This document shows, one piece after another, positions 1-9,349 of a stretch of 64,000 bases of DNA. Under the pieces are notes generated by a model. That model did not search any database and had not been told where the DNA came from. It was given only the letters and a program-made list of their open reading frames with translations. Source of the stretch: Nocardia ninae NBRC 108245 (lineage in GTDB: Bacteria; Actinomycetota; Actinomycetes; Mycobacteriales; Mycobacteriaceae); the NCBI RefSeq assembly GCF_007990755.1, contig NZ_BJXA01000029.1, positions 1-64,000 on the forward strand, given 5' to 3'. The stretch's first letter is position 1. Each line of letters opens with the position of its first letter. The position numbers and the translations under genes are program-made.

Positions 1-763
1 CCTGGGGGGCCGGGGCCTTCGGAGCCGGGGCGGGCGCGGCGGCCTGCTTCGGTTCCGGCTTCGGCTCGGGCTTGGGTTCGGGCTTCGGCTCAGGCTTCGG
101 CGCGGGCTGCTCGGCCTTCGCGGGGGAACCGCTGCCGATCACGCCGAGCTGTCCACCCACAGCGACGACATCGTCTTCCTGCGCGGTGATCTCGAGCAGC
201 TTGCCCGCCACCGGCGAAGGGATTTCGGTGTCGACCTTGTCGGTGGAGACCTCGAGCAACGGCTCGTCGACGGCGACATCGTCACCGACCGCCTTGAGCC
301 ACCGGGTGACGGTGCCCTCGGTGACCGACTCGCCCAACTCGGGCATCTTGACCGCGGTGCCATCGCCCGACGACGCGGGCGCGGCCTCGGCGGCGGGCGC
401 CTGAGCCGGTTCTTCCTGAGCCTCGGGCTCGGGCTCGGCGGCCGGAGCTTCCTCGGCGGGAGCTTCCTGCGCGGGCGCGGCAGCGGCTTCGGGGGCGGGA
501 GCCGAGCTCGACTCGGACGCCTCGCCGGCTTCGCTGATCACGCCGAGCTCACCACCGACCTCGACCACATCATCTTCTTGGGCGACGATCTTCGACAGCA
601 CGCCCGCCTGGGGGGACGGGATCTCCGTGTCGACCTTGTCGGTGGAGACCTCGAGCAGCGGCTCGTCGACCTCGACCGTGTCTCCTTCCTGCTTCAGCCA
701 CCGGGTGACCGTTCCCTCGGTGACGCTCTCACCAAGAGCTGGCATCTGGACGGAGAAGGCCAT
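1..763 (-). CDS. sucB: Dihydrolipoamide acyltransferase (2-oxoacid dehydrogenase E2), N-terminal part, cut by the window edge
   Basis: E2 component of a 2-oxoacid dehydrogenase complex; it carries acyl groups on lipoyl-lysine. In M. tuberculosis the corresponding DlaT serves pyruvate dehydrogenase and peroxide defence. Only the first 254 residues lie in the window. Two nearly identical lipoyl domains are visible, at about residues 3-76 and 137-210. Each has the lipoylation motif STDKVDT, with the modified lysines at about 43 and 176. The domains are joined by an Ala/Glu/Pro-rich linker, and a KPEP-repeat linker follows the second. The peripheral-subunit-binding and catalytic domains lie beyond position 1. 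The ATG at 763 has the purine-rich stretch AGAGGA just upstream. Confidence 0.93.
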   Translation of the reverse strand, partial: MAFSVQMPALGESVTEGTVTRWLKQEGDTVEVDEPLLEVSTDKVDTEIPSPQAGVLSKIVAQEDDVVEVGGELGVISEAGEASESSSAPAPEAAAAPAQEAPAEEAPAAEPEPEAQEEPAQAPAAEAAPASSGDGTAVKMPELGESVTEGTVTRWLKAVGDDVAVDEPLLEVSTDKVDTEIPSPVAGKLLEITAQEDDVVAVGGQLGVIGSGSPAKAEQPAPKPEPKPEPKPEPKPEPKQAAAPAPAPKAPAPQ

Positions 764-1024
764 GTCCTCTGACTCCTCTGACTGCTCGACGGGTTTCTAC
801 AACAGTTGATCTCTCAGCGGACCCCCGTCGCGGGTTGCGGCGCGAGTCCGAAAGCCACCGATCATTGTGCGTGGCACCGGAGATCTGTGTGGTTCTTGTA
901 CCGCGATCCATCCTTGCACTCGACCGCCCGGCGTGTAGCACAAGGGCAGTGAACTTCGTCGAGCTGGCAAGATAGGGAGACCGGCGCGCACTATGTGCCG
1001 GGGGTTGAAAGGAGGTGCGCGTCG

Positions 1025-1387
1025 TTGGGTTTGCTAGATCGTTTCCGAGGCGGCGCGACCCGGGGTGGTAGCGCAATACGTGCGGGTTCGGGGGGCGGCG
1101 AGGACGCCCGCTATCTCGCCGAGTGGGTGCGTACCCATGTCGGTGTCGAAGGCTATTTGGAGCCGAAAACAACCGTGACCGATGTCACTGTCGTGCTGAT
1201 CGCCGCAGACGGCGAATGGACGCGGCGGATCGTCGGAGAACGCGGGGCGCGTCGGCTAGCCAAAGATTTGCGGATTCCGGTTTACGAGGTCGGTAAAACT
1301 GGATATCCACAACGGATGCGGGATTATGACGCCCGCAAACGCATCGAGCGGCAGCGTGCGTTCGAAGCGGAACTGCGGGATCTATAG
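1025..1387 (+). CDS. Small conserved actinobacterial protein of unknown function
   Basis: About 120 residues. The start is chosen as TTG at 1025 because a near-perfect ribosome site, AAAGGAGGT, lies at 1008-1016, about 8 bases before it. The in-frame ATG at 995 lies upstream of that site and would give a protein starting with non-conserved sequence. The product is soluble and charged, with no signal peptide or membrane segment. It has a short beta-rich middle (TDVTVVLIAADGEW) and a basic, Arg-rich C-terminus (RKRIERQRAFEAEL). It is divergent from sucB and faces pepA. I do not recognise a catalytic family. Confidence 0.72.
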   Translation: MGLLDRFRGGATRGGSAIRAGSGGGEDARYLAEWVRTHVGVEGYLEPKTTVTDVTVVLIAADGEWTRRIVGERGARRLAKDLRIPVYEVGKTGYPQRMRDYDARKRIERQRAFEAELRDL

Positions 1388-1775
1388 CTCCTGGCTACCG
1401 GCGAGCGACGCCGCATAGCGGTCGAGTCGGCGTGCGCGGAATCGCGTGGGAATAGGTGCGAGTTGCATCGGCAGCGGCGTCGGACGGGCGCCACGCCGGG
1501 GAGTCAGTGGCTGCCGGTGAAGGTCTCGAGCGGCGAGCGCCGAAGGCCTCGAGTGGCGTGCGCCGAAGCTCTTGATCGGCGTGCGGCGAGTGTCTCGTGG
1601 GGCGTGCGGCGAAGGTCTCGAGTGGCGTGCGCCGAAGCACTGTGTCAGCAGCCGTGAGTGGCACACGATGGAGAGGTCCTCTCGTGGTTTGCCGCAGCCG
1701 TGTGCCACTGAACGCGGATTCGGCGGATCGCGGGGCGAGGTGCGCCGTCCGAGAGTTCCGGACGGCGCACCGTGC
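1388..1775. repeat. Gene-free spacer with a 23-bp tandem array and a palindromic element
   Basis: Positions 1524-1638 hold five degenerate 23-bp units of the type TCTCGAGTGGCGTGCGCCGAA. Directly after it an 11-bp perfect inverted repeat (AGTGGCACACG at 1657-1667 with its complement at 1699-1709) encloses a second small palindrome, GAGAGGTCCTCTC, and a TTTGCCGC motif. The spacer lies between convergent genes, so the palindrome may also act as a terminator. No gene is supported here. Confidence 0.8.
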
Positions 1776-3287
1776 TCACTCCGCGGCGATGTCCTCGATG
1801 ACGGCGATGAGCGTGCGGACCGGCACGCCGGTGCCACCCTTGCCGATGTAGCCGAACGGTCCGCCGGTGTTGTAGGCCGGCCCTGCGACGTCCAAGTGCG
1901 CCCACTGCACGCCCTCCGGGACGAACTCCTTCAGGAACAGTCCGGCCGAGAGCATGCCGCCCCAGCGGTGCGGGGCGACGTTGGCCAGGTCGGCGATCTT
2001 GGAGTTGAGGTCGGCGCGCAGCTCGGTGGGCAGCGGCATGGCCCAGCCGTTCTCGCCGATCCGCCGGGAGATCTCGGCGACGCGGTCGCGGAAGTCGTCG
2101 GTGCCCATCACGCCGGGGGTGCGAGTGCCGAGCGCGACCATCTGCGCGCCGGTGAGGGTGGCGACGTCGATCAGGTAGTCGGGCTCGTCCTCGCCGGCCC
2201 GCACGATCGCGTCGGCCAGGATGAGGCGGCCCTCGGCGTCGGTGTTGAGCACCTCGACGGTGGTGCCGCCGTACTGGGTGAGCACGTCACCGGGGCGCTG
2301 CGCGGTGGCCGACGGCATGTTCTCGGCCATCGGCACGGTCGCGGTGACCGTCACCGGCAGGCTCAGCCGCGCGGCGAGCAGTGTGGTGGCGACGACCGCG
2401 GCGGCGCCCGCCATGTCCGAGGTCATGTTCTCCATGTTCTGCGCGGGCTTGATGGAGATGCCGCCCGTGTCGAACGTGATGCCCTTGCCGACCAGTGCGA
2501 TCTTCTTCGGGCCGCCCGCATAGGTGATCCGGACCAGCCGCGGCGGCCGCGACGAACCCTTGCCCACGCCGAGCACGCCGCCGTAACCGCTTGCGTCCAA
2601 CGCGTTCTCGTCGAGCACCTCGACGTCGAGCCCGGCCGCCTTCGCCAATTCCTCCGCGCGGGAGGCGAATTCGGCGGGGTACAGGTGGCTGGGCGGAGTG
2701 TTCACGAAATCCCGTGCGGTGGCGACGGCTTCGGCGATCAGCTGGGCACGGAACAGCTCGGCCTCGCCGAATTCCGGCTCGGGCACCAAGAATTCGACCC
2801 TGGCCACCGGCCGCTCGTCCGGCTTTGGCGCGGACTTGCCCGACTTGAACGGCGTGAACGTGTAGGCGCCGAGGTAGAAACCCTCCGCTGCGGCGCCGAG
2901 GTCGAGACCCGACAGGGTGGTTGCCACCAGCTCGGTGCCCGACAGCGCGCGTGCGGCGACACCGGCCGAGCGGCGGATCTGTTCGGCGTCGATCTTGTCG
3001 GCGGCGCCGAGGCCCACGGCGAGCACACTGGTCACCTCCGCCAGCGCGGCCGGGGCGGGAACTCGCGTCAGTTCCTCGGCCTTGCCCTTCGCGCCGACCG
3101 CACCGAGCTGATCCAGCAGTTCCGCACGGACATCGGCGGTGAGCACGTCGCTGAACAGGTCCTCGGGCACGATGGCGGGACCGTTCTCCGACGAGGTGAT
3201 ACCGAGGACGAGGACGTCGGTGTCCGCACCGATGGTCTGGGTACGTACGAGTTCCGGTCCTAGTGAACGATCTGCAACAGCGGTCAT
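1776..3287 (-). CDS. pepA: Leucyl aminopeptidase, M17 family
   Basis: Cytosolic two-metal aminopeptidase that releases N-terminal residues from peptides; the M. tuberculosis counterpart is pepB (Rv2213). The length of 503 residues is normal for the family. The M17 signature NTDAEGRL is at about 348-355, and the metal/active-site stretch [10 protein letters not shown] starts at about 268. An N-terminal macro-like domain precedes the catalytic domain. The start codon overlaps the stop codon of the upstream TetR gene by four bases (ATGA), suggesting coupling. However, a TAGCCT box six bases before the ATG suggests the gene also has its own leaderless promoter. Confidence 0.96.
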   Translation of the reverse strand: MTAVADRSLGPELVRTQTIGADTDVLVLGITSSENGPAIVPEDLFSDVLTADVRAELLDQLGAVGAKGKAEELTRVPAPAALAEVTSVLAVGLGAADKIDAEQIRRSAGVAARALSGTELVATTLSGLDLGAAAEGFYLGAYTFTPFKSGKSAPKPDERPVARVEFLVPEPEFGEAELFRAQLIAEAVATARDFVNTPPSHLYPAEFASRAEELAKAAGLDVEVLDENALDASGYGGVLGVGKGSSRPPRLVRITYAGGPKKIALVGKGITFDTGGISIKPAQNMENMTSDMAGAAAVVATTLLAARLSLPVTVTATVPMAENMPSATAQRPGDVLTQYGGTTVEVLNTDAEGRLILADAIVRAGEDEPDYLIDVATLTGAQMVALGTRTPGVMGTDDFRDRVAEISRRIGENGWAMPLPTELRADLNSKIADLANVAPHRWGGMLSAGLFLKEFVPEGVQWAHLDVAGPAYNTGGPFGYIGKGGTGVPVRTLIAVIEDIAAE

Positions 3288-4096
3288 GGCGACAGGCTAC
3301 TGGGCAGTCTGATCGCGATGCCGTCGAGGAGCAGTCCGAGGCCGGTGTCGAGGATGGCAGGCAAGTCCAGGTCCGGGCCGGGCGGGCCGTCGGCGAAAAG
3401 CCGATGTAGCACGGGGCGCACAGCCGGGTCCAGCAACTCGGCGTGATCGGCGGGCAACTCCCTCGGCCCGGCCGTGCGCAGCCGTTCGACGCGTTCGGAA
3501 TTGGTCAGCAAGGCGAGCCCCTGAACCAAGCCGGAGAACGCGAGATACATCGCGAGCATCGCGTCACGGGTCAGGCCGCGCTGGTCGAGGGCGGCGAAGG
3601 AACGCTCGAGAATGTCCAGAAGTGCGGGGCCGATCGGCGGGCGCATGCGCGCGAGGATCGGCAGCATCCACGGGTGGCGTTGATACAGCTGCCACTCCTC
3701 GTGCGCCTCGTGAGTCAGCCGGGTTCGCCAGTCGCCGGATTCGGTGTCGGGCTGGTGGATTTCGGCGAGTACCAGTTCGGCCATGCTTGCCAGTAGTGCC
3801 TCGCGGTCGGCGAAGTGGCGGTACAGGCCTGCGGTCGCCGCGCCGAGTTCGCTGGCCAATCTGCGCATGGTCAGTCCGTCGATGCCCTCGCGGTCGGCCA
3901 GGTCGACGGCGGCGCGCAGGATGCCGATCGTGGTCAGCTTGGCCGGGCGCGCGGCGCGTGAGGTGGGCGTCACGTGGTGGCGGCGGGCTCGGTAGGCGCG
4001 GGCTTGGCACGCGCGTGAGCAGTACCGGCGTTTGCGGCCGCGGGCCGGTTGGGTGAGGGCGTTGCCGCAGATTCCGCAGGCCACATCGGCCTCCAT
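3284..4096 (-). CDS. TetR-type transcriptional regulator with an N-terminal Cys4 motif
   Basis: DNA-binding regulator of about 270 residues. The first 35 residues carry four cysteines in a CxxC-x15-CxxxC arrangement (about 7, 10, 26, 30) surrounded by Arg/Lys, resembling a small zinc-binding knuckle. A TetR helix-turn-helix follows at about 55-105 ([11 protein letters not shown] then [13 protein letters not shown]), then an all-helical TetR_C-type ligand domain. I chose the ATG at 4096; an earlier GTG at 4177 adds unlikely sequence. Its 3' end overlaps the pepA start by four bases, and the GNAT gene is divergent across about 98 bp. The ligand is unknown. Confidence 0.85.
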   Translation of the reverse strand: MEADVACGICGNALTQPARGRKRRYCSRACQARAYRARRHHVTPTSRAARPAKLTTIGILRAAVDLADREGIDGLTMRRLASELGAATAGLYRHFADREALLASMAELVLAEIHQPDTESGDWRTRLTHEAHEEWQLYQRHPWMLPILARMRPPIGPALLDILERSFAALDQRGLTRDAMLAMYLAFSGLVQGLALLTNSERVERLRTAGPRELPADHAELLDPAVRPVLHRLFADGPPGPDLDLPAILDTGLGLLLDGIAIRLPSSLSP

Positions 4097-4194
4097 TTCG
4101 ACACACGAATAGGTGTGACGAAATTCTAGCGACGCCACGCTGACCTGCCTACCTTGGCAGAAGCACACGGTGTTCACGACGAAAGGGTCAGCGG

Positions 4195-4800
4195 ATGGAA
4201 ATCACGGTTCGGCGGGCGGGCGAGCAGGATCGCGACGCGGTGATCGCGGCGTACAGCATTGCCAGCCCGGACGAGGTGGTGACGGAATGGGTGCTCGACG
4301 GGTATCCCGTCGACGAGTTCACCCCGCAGTATGTGCCCGGTCTCATCGACCGCGGATTGCGTGACGACGAGATCTGGCTCGCGGGTACCGAATCGGAAAT
4401 CTGGGCGGTGTCGATCTGGCAGCGGGTGGATTCGGTGGCACGGTTCGAGGCGGAAGCCGTTGAGGCGCGCGCGATGGCCGCGAGTGTGCCCGATGTGCGT
4501 CCGCTGCAACGGGTCGCCGTGCTGACCGATCTGCTCGCGAGCTCGCATCCCCGGGAGTTCCCGCACTGGTATCTGCAGGTGATCGTCACGGTGCCGCAGC
4601 ATCGCGGGAAAGGGGCGGGTGGCGCGATTCTCGCCGATCGGACGAAGGCGGCTTCCTCGGCGGGACTGCCCGCCTACCTCGAGGCGAGCACCGAGCGATC
4701 CGCCCGGCTGTACACCCGCAATGGTTTCGCGGCCACCGGCACCACCCACGACCTTCCTGAGAACGGACCCACCATCCGTCCCATGTGGTTCCGCGGATGA
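4195..4800 (+). CDS. GNAT-family N-acetyltransferase
   Basis: Predicted cytosolic acetyl-CoA-dependent N-acetyltransferase of 201 residues. The acetyl-CoA pyrophosphate-binding motif A is clear at about 133-143 (VPQHRGKGAGG), preceded by the beta-strand WYLQVIVTV. The C-terminal part has the usual LEAST..LYTRNGF pattern of motif B. A GAAAGGG ribosome site lies about 10 bases before the ATG. It is divergent from the TetR/pepA pair, so it may be a target of that regulator; this is inference. A strong hairpin follows immediately. The acceptor substrate cannot be told from the sequence. Confidence 0.88.
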   Translation: MEITVRRAGEQDRDAVIAAYSIASPDEVVTEWVLDGYPVDEFTPQYVPGLIDRGLRDDEIWLAGTESEIWAVSIWQRVDSVARFEAEAVEARAMAASVPDVRPLQRVAVLTDLLASSHPREFPHWYLQVIVTVPQHRGKGAGGAILADRTKAASSAGLPAYLEASTERSARLYTRNGFAATGTTHDLPENGPTIRPMWFRG

Positions 4801-4804
4801 GTTC

Positions 4805-4846
4805 GAGCGGGACATGACGGCGGTGAGCCGCCCTCATGTCCCGCTC
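4805..4846. terminator. Hairpin after the GNAT gene
   Basis: Nineteen-base arms with one mismatch around a TGAG loop, beginning five bases after the stop codon. There is no T-run. The arm sequence (GAGCGGGACATGA) matches arms of the dispersed palindromes seen elsewhere in the window, so it may be one of those elements doing duty as a terminator. Confidence 0.7.
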
Positions 4847-4852
4847 GACGGG

Positions 4853-4876
4853 CTCCGTCTGAGGGCTCAGACGGAG
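4853..4876. terminator. Second hairpin upstream of gcvT
   Basis: CTCCGTCTGAG and its exact complement are separated by two bases. It directly follows the 4805-4846 hairpin and ends about 40 bases before the gcvT promoter box. It probably insulates gcvT from upstream transcription. Confidence 0.55.
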
Positions 4877-4914
4877 TCGGGGCGGGAGTGGGGACGCCGG
4901 TTGCGGGTGACGGA

Positions 4915-4920
4915 TAAGCT
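4915..4920 (+). promoter_or_regulatory. -10 box for leaderless gcvT
   Basis: TAAGCT ends six bases before the GTG at 4927, so transcription would start at the start codon. No ribosome site precedes the GTG, which fits. Confidence 0.6.
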
Positions 4921-4926
4921 CGCCGG

Positions 4927-6027
4927 GTGACCGACTCGAACCTGCTGCAAGGCCCTATCCATGGTGTACACGTCGAGCTGGGGGCGACTTTCGCGCCGTT
5001 CGGCGGGTGGGAAATGCCCGTCTCCTACGAGGGGACGGTGGCCGAACATCAGTCGGTCCGCACCACGGTCGGACTGTTCGACGTGAGCCACCTGGGCAAG
5101 GCGACGGTGCGCGGTGCGGGCGCGGCGGCCTTCGTGAACTCGGCGCTCACCAACGACCTCGGCCGGATCCGGCCGGGCAAGGCGCAGTACACGCTGTGTT
5201 GCGCGCCCGACGGTGGCGTGATCGACGACCTGATCGCCTACTACGTGAGCGACGACGAGATCTTCCTCGTCCCCAACGCGGCCAACACCGCGGCGGTGGT
5301 CGCGGAGCTGCAGAAGGTGGCGCCCGAGGGCATCACGGTGACCGATGAGCACCGCGAGTACGGGGTGTTCGCGGTGCAGGGTCCGCGCTCGACCGAGGTG
5401 CTCACCGCGCTCGGCCTGCCCACCGACATGGAGTACATGGCCTACGCCGACGCCGAATGGGACGGACGCCCGGTCCGCGTGTGTCGCACCGGGTACACCG
5501 GCGAGCACGGGTACGAACTGCTGCCCCGCTGGGCCGACGCCGAGCCGCTGTTCCGTGCCCTCGTCGAGCAGGTGCGCGCCGCAGGCGGCCAGGCCGCGGG
5601 CCTCGGTGCCCGTGACACGTTGCGCACCGAGATGGGTTACCCGCTGCACGGACATGAACTGTCCCTGGAGATCTCCCCGGTTCAGGCTCGCACCGGTTGG
5701 GCCGTCGGGTGGAAGAAGCCCGAGTTCTGGGGCAAAGCCGCACTGGAGCAGGAGAAGTCGGCCGGGCCGCGCCGAACCCTGTTGGGGCTCAAAGCGCTCG
5801 ACCGCCGCGTGCTGCGCCAAGGGCAGACGGTGCTGCGTGATGGTGAGCCGGTCGGCGAGACCACCTCCGGCACGTTCTCGCCGACTCTCAAGATCGGCAT
5901 CGCGCTTGCGCTGCTCGACACCGAGGCCGGCATCGAGCCCGGCGCCGAGGTCGAGGTGGATGTTCGTGGACGTCGGCTTCGGTGTGAGGTCATCCGGCCG
6001 CCGTTCGTGGAGACGAATACGAAGTAG
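4927..6027 (+). CDS. gcvT: Aminomethyltransferase, glycine cleavage T protein
   Basis: T protein of the glycine cleavage system: it releases ammonia from the aminomethyl-lipoyl H protein and passes the one-carbon unit to tetrahydrofolate. The 366 residues cover the full family length. The N-terminal folate-binding domain shows [12 protein letters not shown] and FDVSHLGK, and the C-terminal barrel GCV_T_C ends normally. M. tuberculosis gcvT (Rv2211c) is also next to ilvE. The other glycine-cleavage genes are not in the window. The GTG start is supported by homology and by the leaderless promoter box. Confidence 0.97.
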   Translation: MTDSNLLQGPIHGVHVELGATFAPFGGWEMPVSYEGTVAEHQSVRTTVGLFDVSHLGKATVRGAGAAAFVNSALTNDLGRIRPGKAQYTLCCAPDGGVIDDLIAYYVSDDEIFLVPNAANTAAVVAELQKVAPEGITVTDEHREYGVFAVQGPRSTEVLTALGLPTDMEYMAYADAEWDGRPVRVCRTGYTGEHGYELLPRWADAEPLFRALVEQVRAAGGQAAGLGARDTLRTEMGYPLHGHELSLEISPVQARTGWAVGWKKPEFWGKAALEQEKSAGPRRTLLGLKALDRRVLRQGQTVLRDGEPVGETTSGTFSPTLKIGIALALLDTEAGIEPGAEVEVDVRGRRLRCEVIRPPFVETNTK

Positions 6028-6035
6028 GTGTGAGT

Positions 6036-6071
6036 TTGCTTGCCGCGCGGGATCTATCGCGCGGCAAGCAA
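6036..6071 (+). terminator. Terminator of gcvT
   Basis: Perfect 14-bp stem (TTGCTTGCCGCGCG at 6036-6049 with its complement at 6058-6071) around an eight-base loop, starting eight bases after the gcvT stop codon. No T-run follows, as is common in actinobacteria. Confidence 0.85.
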
Positions 6072-6521
6072 TACGCGCCTCCCTGTCGTCGTTGGCGTAC
6101 TGCCCTCCGAGGCGGCGGTCATGTGGCGTCCGACGGGGCCTCGCCCCCGACAACTACCGCTCGCGTGGGCGGGTATGCCAGTCACCGCTCGAGCGCGGTG
6201 TGAGAACTGTTGCTTACGGTGTAGTGCGCTGGGCTGCTGTTCGAGTCGCGAGACCGCTGCTCGCCACTGGCGGGCGTAAATCTTGGCTCGCGTCCGTACC
6301 TGCTGCCTTCCAAGATTCGCGGCGGGACACCGTTGAACGCGGCGTGTCGCGCGAAAGTCGCGGCGTGGCGGGTTGGTGGGTGCGCAGATTGCGTACTGAG
6401 CGGTGTGGTTTCCTGGGGCGAGTTGGGGCGCACGGTGCATTTTGGTGCGCGCCTCGTGGGGGTCGCGGGAAGTTCTGCGGTGAGGTGGCCGATCGGGCGC
6501 AAAGCTTGAATGTGGTTTGGC
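6072..6521. other. Gene-free spacer between gcvT and ilvE
   Basis: About 450 bases. Open frames here are short or shadows and give low-complexity Arg-rich products. I see no RNA gene or T-box-like leader, and the ilvE promoter box at the end suggests that transcription starts at the ilvE start codon. Confidence 0.6.
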
Positions 6522-6527
6522 TAGGAT
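6522..6527 (+). promoter_or_regulatory. -10 box for leaderless ilvE
   Basis: TAGGAT lies seven bases before the ATG at 6535. The spacing would make the A of the start codon the first transcribed base. Confidence 0.62.
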
Positions 6528-6534
6528 CAGGCAC

Positions 6535-7632
6535 ATGACCGTTGCTGCACAGTTTGCCCGTGTCCCGCATCCCGCGCCCGCTCCGGCGCAGCGGCGACAA
6601 GAGGTACTGGCGGCGCCCGGGTTCGGGCGGTTCTTCACCGACCACATGGTCTCGATCGACTACACCGACGGCGAGTGGACCAACGCCCGCGTCGAGCCGT
6701 ACGGCCCGCTGCCCCTCGACCCGGCGACCATGGTCTTCCACTACGGACAGGCCATCTTCGAGGGATTGAAGGCGTACCGGCACGGCGACGGCAGCGTGGC
6801 CTGCTTCCGCATCGACGCGAACGCCGCGCGGTTCCGCCGCTCCGCTCGTCGGATGGCGATGGCCGAACTGCCGGAGGAACTGTTCATCGAGTCCGTGCGT
6901 CAGCTGCTCGAGGTGGACCGCGACTGGGTGCCCGCCGCGGGCGGCGAAGACTCGCTGTACCTGCGCCCCTTCATGTTCGCCACCGAGGCCGGGCTCGGCG
7001 TGAAGCCCGCCGCCGGCTACAAGTACCTGCTGATGGCCTCCCCGGCCGGTGCCTACTTCCCGCGCGGGGTCAAGCCGGTGCGGGTGTGGTTGTCGACCGA
7101 ATACGTGCGCGCGGCGCCCGGCGGCACAGGTGAGGCCAAGGTGGCCGGTAACTACGCCGCCTCGCTGCTCGCGCAGGCCGAGGCTACGGCGCAGGGTTGC
7201 GATCAGGTGGTGTGGCTGGATGCGTGCGAGCGTCGCTACGTCGAAGAGATGGGGACCAACAACCTGTTCTTCGTGTTCGGATCCGGCTCGGAAGCGCGGC
7301 TGGTCACTCCGGAGCTGTCCGGTGCGTTGCTGCCCGGCATCACCCGCGACTCGCTGCTCACTCTGGCGGCCGACTCCGGGTTCCCGGTCGAAGAGCGCAA
7401 GGTGTCGGTCGAGGAATGGCGCAAGGGTGCCGAATCCGGGGAAATCACCGAGGTTTTCGCGTGTGGAACCGCTGCGGTGATCACTCCCGTCGGCTGGGTC
7501 CAGTCCGCGGACGGTGAGTTCACCATCGGTGGTGGCGAGCCCGGTGAGGTCACCATGGCGCTGCGCGACACGCTTACCGGTATCCAGCGGGGAACTTTCG
7601 CCGACATCCATGGGTGGATGCGCACGATGTAG
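6535..7632 (+). CDS. ilvE: Branched-chain amino acid aminotransferase
   Basis: PLP enzyme that interconverts Leu/Ile/Val with their 2-oxoacids and, in mycobacteria, also serves methionine regeneration. It has 365 residues and is collinear with M. tuberculosis IlvE (Rv2210c): TDHMVSIDY near residue 35, FEGLKAYR at about 75-82, the PLP lysine at about 202 in [10 protein letters not shown], and [14 protein letters not shown] near the C-terminus. An in-frame ATG at 6517 exists, but 6535 is preferred because it has the promoter box at leaderless spacing and matches the start of the homologue. Confidence 0.97.
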   Translation: MTVAAQFARVPHPAPAPAQRRQEVLAAPGFGRFFTDHMVSIDYTDGEWTNARVEPYGPLPLDPATMVFHYGQAIFEGLKAYRHGDGSVACFRIDANAARFRRSARRMAMAELPEELFIESVRQLLEVDRDWVPAAGGEDSLYLRPFMFATEAGLGVKPAAGYKYLLMASPAGAYFPRGVKPVRVWLSTEYVRAAPGGTGEAKVAGNYAASLLAQAEATAQGCDQVVWLDACERRYVEEMGTNNLFFVFGSGSEARLVTPELSGALLPGITRDSLLTLAADSGFPVEERKVSVEEWRKGAESGEITEVFACGTAAVITPVGWVQSADGEFTIGGGEPGEVTMALRDTLTGIQRGTFADIHGWMRTM

Positions 7633-7637
7633 TCGGT

Positions 7638-7692
7638 GAGTGGCACACCATGGTGCGGGTCTCTTGCGATTTGCCGCAATGGTGTGCCACTC
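7638..7692. repeat. Palindromic intergenic element (TTTGCCGC family)
   Basis: Perfect 14-bp inverted repeat (GAGTGGCACACCAT, 7638-7651 with 7679-7692) around a 27-base loop that ends in TTTGCCGCA. It begins six bases after the ilvE stop codon. Arms and loop resemble the element at 1657-1709, so this is a dispersed repeat. It may also terminate ilvE and the convergent hydrolase gene. Confidence 0.8.
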
Positions 7693-7817
7693 GGCTCAGC
7701 CCGGCGCGGAGATTGCGGCGGTTCGTGGCGAATGCCATACCTGTGTCGGATTCAGCCCCGGCGTTCCGAGCGCGTGCTTGTCGGGCGGGGTGATTTCCCG
7801 CCCGTGTGCCAGGCGAA

Positions 7818-8531
7818 TCAGCTGGGCATGAACATGTGCCACTCGTCCAAAGTCTTCGGGCGTAAGACGTAGTTTTTGTCCCGGACAGTGGAGAGCGGAG
7901 CGTGCGGCTCCTGCGAATACCAGTGCCCGGGGTAGACGACCGGGTCGCCGGACAATTCGGCCAAATAGCGCAGGCTGCGGAACATTTCGTCGGAGTCGCC
8001 GCCGGGGAAGTCGGTGCGGCCGCAGCCGTCGACGAACAGGGTGTCGCCCGCGATGAGGCGGTCGTCGAACAGGAAGCATTGGCTGCCCGGAGTGTGTCCG
8101 GGGGTGTGCAGAAGTTCGATGTCGAAGGTGCCGACGCTGACTTTGTCGCCGTGCTCGTGGCCGGTGAGTTCGCTCGGTGCGATACCCGTGACGTTGGCTA
8201 CCCAGGAAAGCTCCTGTGCGTTGATATGCACTGGGACGCTTGTCTCTTCGAGTAACTCACGGACACCGCCCAGGGTGAATCCGAGCATCGTCCCGCCCAC
8301 GTGGTCGGGGTGGTGATGGGTCGCGAGTACCCCGGTCAGCCGTAGCCCGTCACCCTCGACGATATCGACCAGATCCGCCGCCGCGTAGGCCGGATCGACC
8401 ACCAAACATTCGCCGGTCTCCTGATCACCGATCAGATACGCGAAATTTCTCATCTGCGTCGCAATCGGATCGCCGACGGCGTAGTCCCTCCCCGACAAGA
8501 GCTGGCGAAAATACAGGCGCTCAGAAGACAT
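7818..8531 (-). CDS. Metallo-beta-lactamase-fold hydrolase, glyoxalase II-like
   Basis: Metal-dependent hydrolase of 237 residues. The metal-binding motif THHHPDHVGG is at about 71-80. The other metal ligands are expected in HTPGHTPGS, in LIAGDTLFVDGCGR (bridging Asp) and in VVYPGH (last His). This is the glyoxalase II/thiol-hydrolase branch of the fold, so hydrolysis of a thioester such as an S-acyl thiol is likely but unproven. The ATG at 8531 was chosen over an upstream GTG because a TAAGGT box sits seven bases before it. It is convergent with ilvE. Confidence 0.88.
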   Translation of the reverse strand: MSSERLYFRQLLSGRDYAVGDPIATQMRNFAYLIGDQETGECLVVDPAYAAADLVDIVEGDGLRLTGVLATHHHPDHVGGTMLGFTLGGVRELLEETSVPVHINAQELSWVANVTGIAPSELTGHEHGDKVSVGTFDIELLHTPGHTPGSQCFLFDDRLIAGDTLFVDGCGRTDFPGGDSDEMFRSLRYLAELSGDPVVYPGHWYSQEPHAPLSTVRDKNYVLRPKTLDEWHMFMPS

Positions 8532-8538
8532 ACCGCCC

Positions 8539-8544
8539 ACCTTA
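8539..8544 (-). promoter_or_regulatory. -10 box for the MBL-fold hydrolase
   Basis: Read on the minus strand, TAAGGT lies seven bases before the ATG at 8531, giving leaderless spacing. Confidence 0.5.
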
Positions 8545-8944
8545 TTGCCCGACCCAGACGATCCGCGCGCCGCAGGCACAAATTGTTTGCTGTGCCGAAC
8601 GTGCGTCCCGCGGCGCGACTGGACGAACGCTCAGTTGGGCTTGATCAATATTAGGTGAGAGTGTGGTGCACGCCACTCGGATGATGCCGCAAACATGTCT
8701 CCTGAAGCGCCGGGCGAGCTGACGCTCGAGTGTCGACTGGGCAGTGCGACCGGACAGTCGGCGAAATGTCTTGGCAGGCCATCGTAAATGGGACGGGACT
8801 GCAGCGATGTGTGCGGCGGGGCTCCGTCACGTCTTGCTGGTCGTGGCATTCGAAGTGTTGAGCGGCAGACTGTCGCGCCGATCTAATCGGTGTCAGCCCG
8901 GGGTGATCCGTGTGCGAACGGAATGTGATGGGCAAGAGATGCGA

Positions 8945-9300
8945 GTGAACTCCACCATGTCCCACTCGGTGTCATTGTCAGTGGCCAACGGGACACGGTG
9001 GCGGCGGAGTGCGAGTGGGGGCTTGCGTCATGTCCCGTTGGGCGTCAGCGTCGGTGGTCGGTGGGACGTGGTGGTGGCGGAGTGCGAGTGGGGGCGCCAT
9101 GTCTCGTTTGATGCCAGCGTCGGGGTTTGTTGGTGGCGAATGGGACGTGGTGGTGGCGGAGTGTGGATGGGGCGGCGTCATGTCCCGTTGGGCGTCGGCG
9201 TCGGTGGCCAACGGGACACGGTGGTGGAGGAGTGTGGGTGGGTGCTTCGCTATGTCTCGTTGGGTGCCAGCGCCGGTGGTCGGTGGGACTTGGTGGCGGT
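8945..9300. repeat. Degenerate tandem array of about 70-80-bp units
   Basis: About five copies begin with CATGTCCCGTTGGGCGTC or a variant and continue with a GGTGGCGGAGTGCGAGTGG stretch. Some units contain an inverted repeat, such as TGTCCCGTTGG with CCAACGGGACA. Open frames across it are artefacts of the repeat. The rest of the spacer from 8545 to 9349 shows no supported gene. Confidence 0.8.
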
Positions 9301-9349
9301 GAGTACGGGTCGAGGTTGCGGCTGTGTTCCGGTGATCATGGGGTGTCCG

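Noticed and set aside
1572-3263. Long plus-strand open frame opposite pepA
   Set aside because: It is the complement of a high-GC gene. It has no recognisable motif, and the minus-strand frame shows the full M17 signature.
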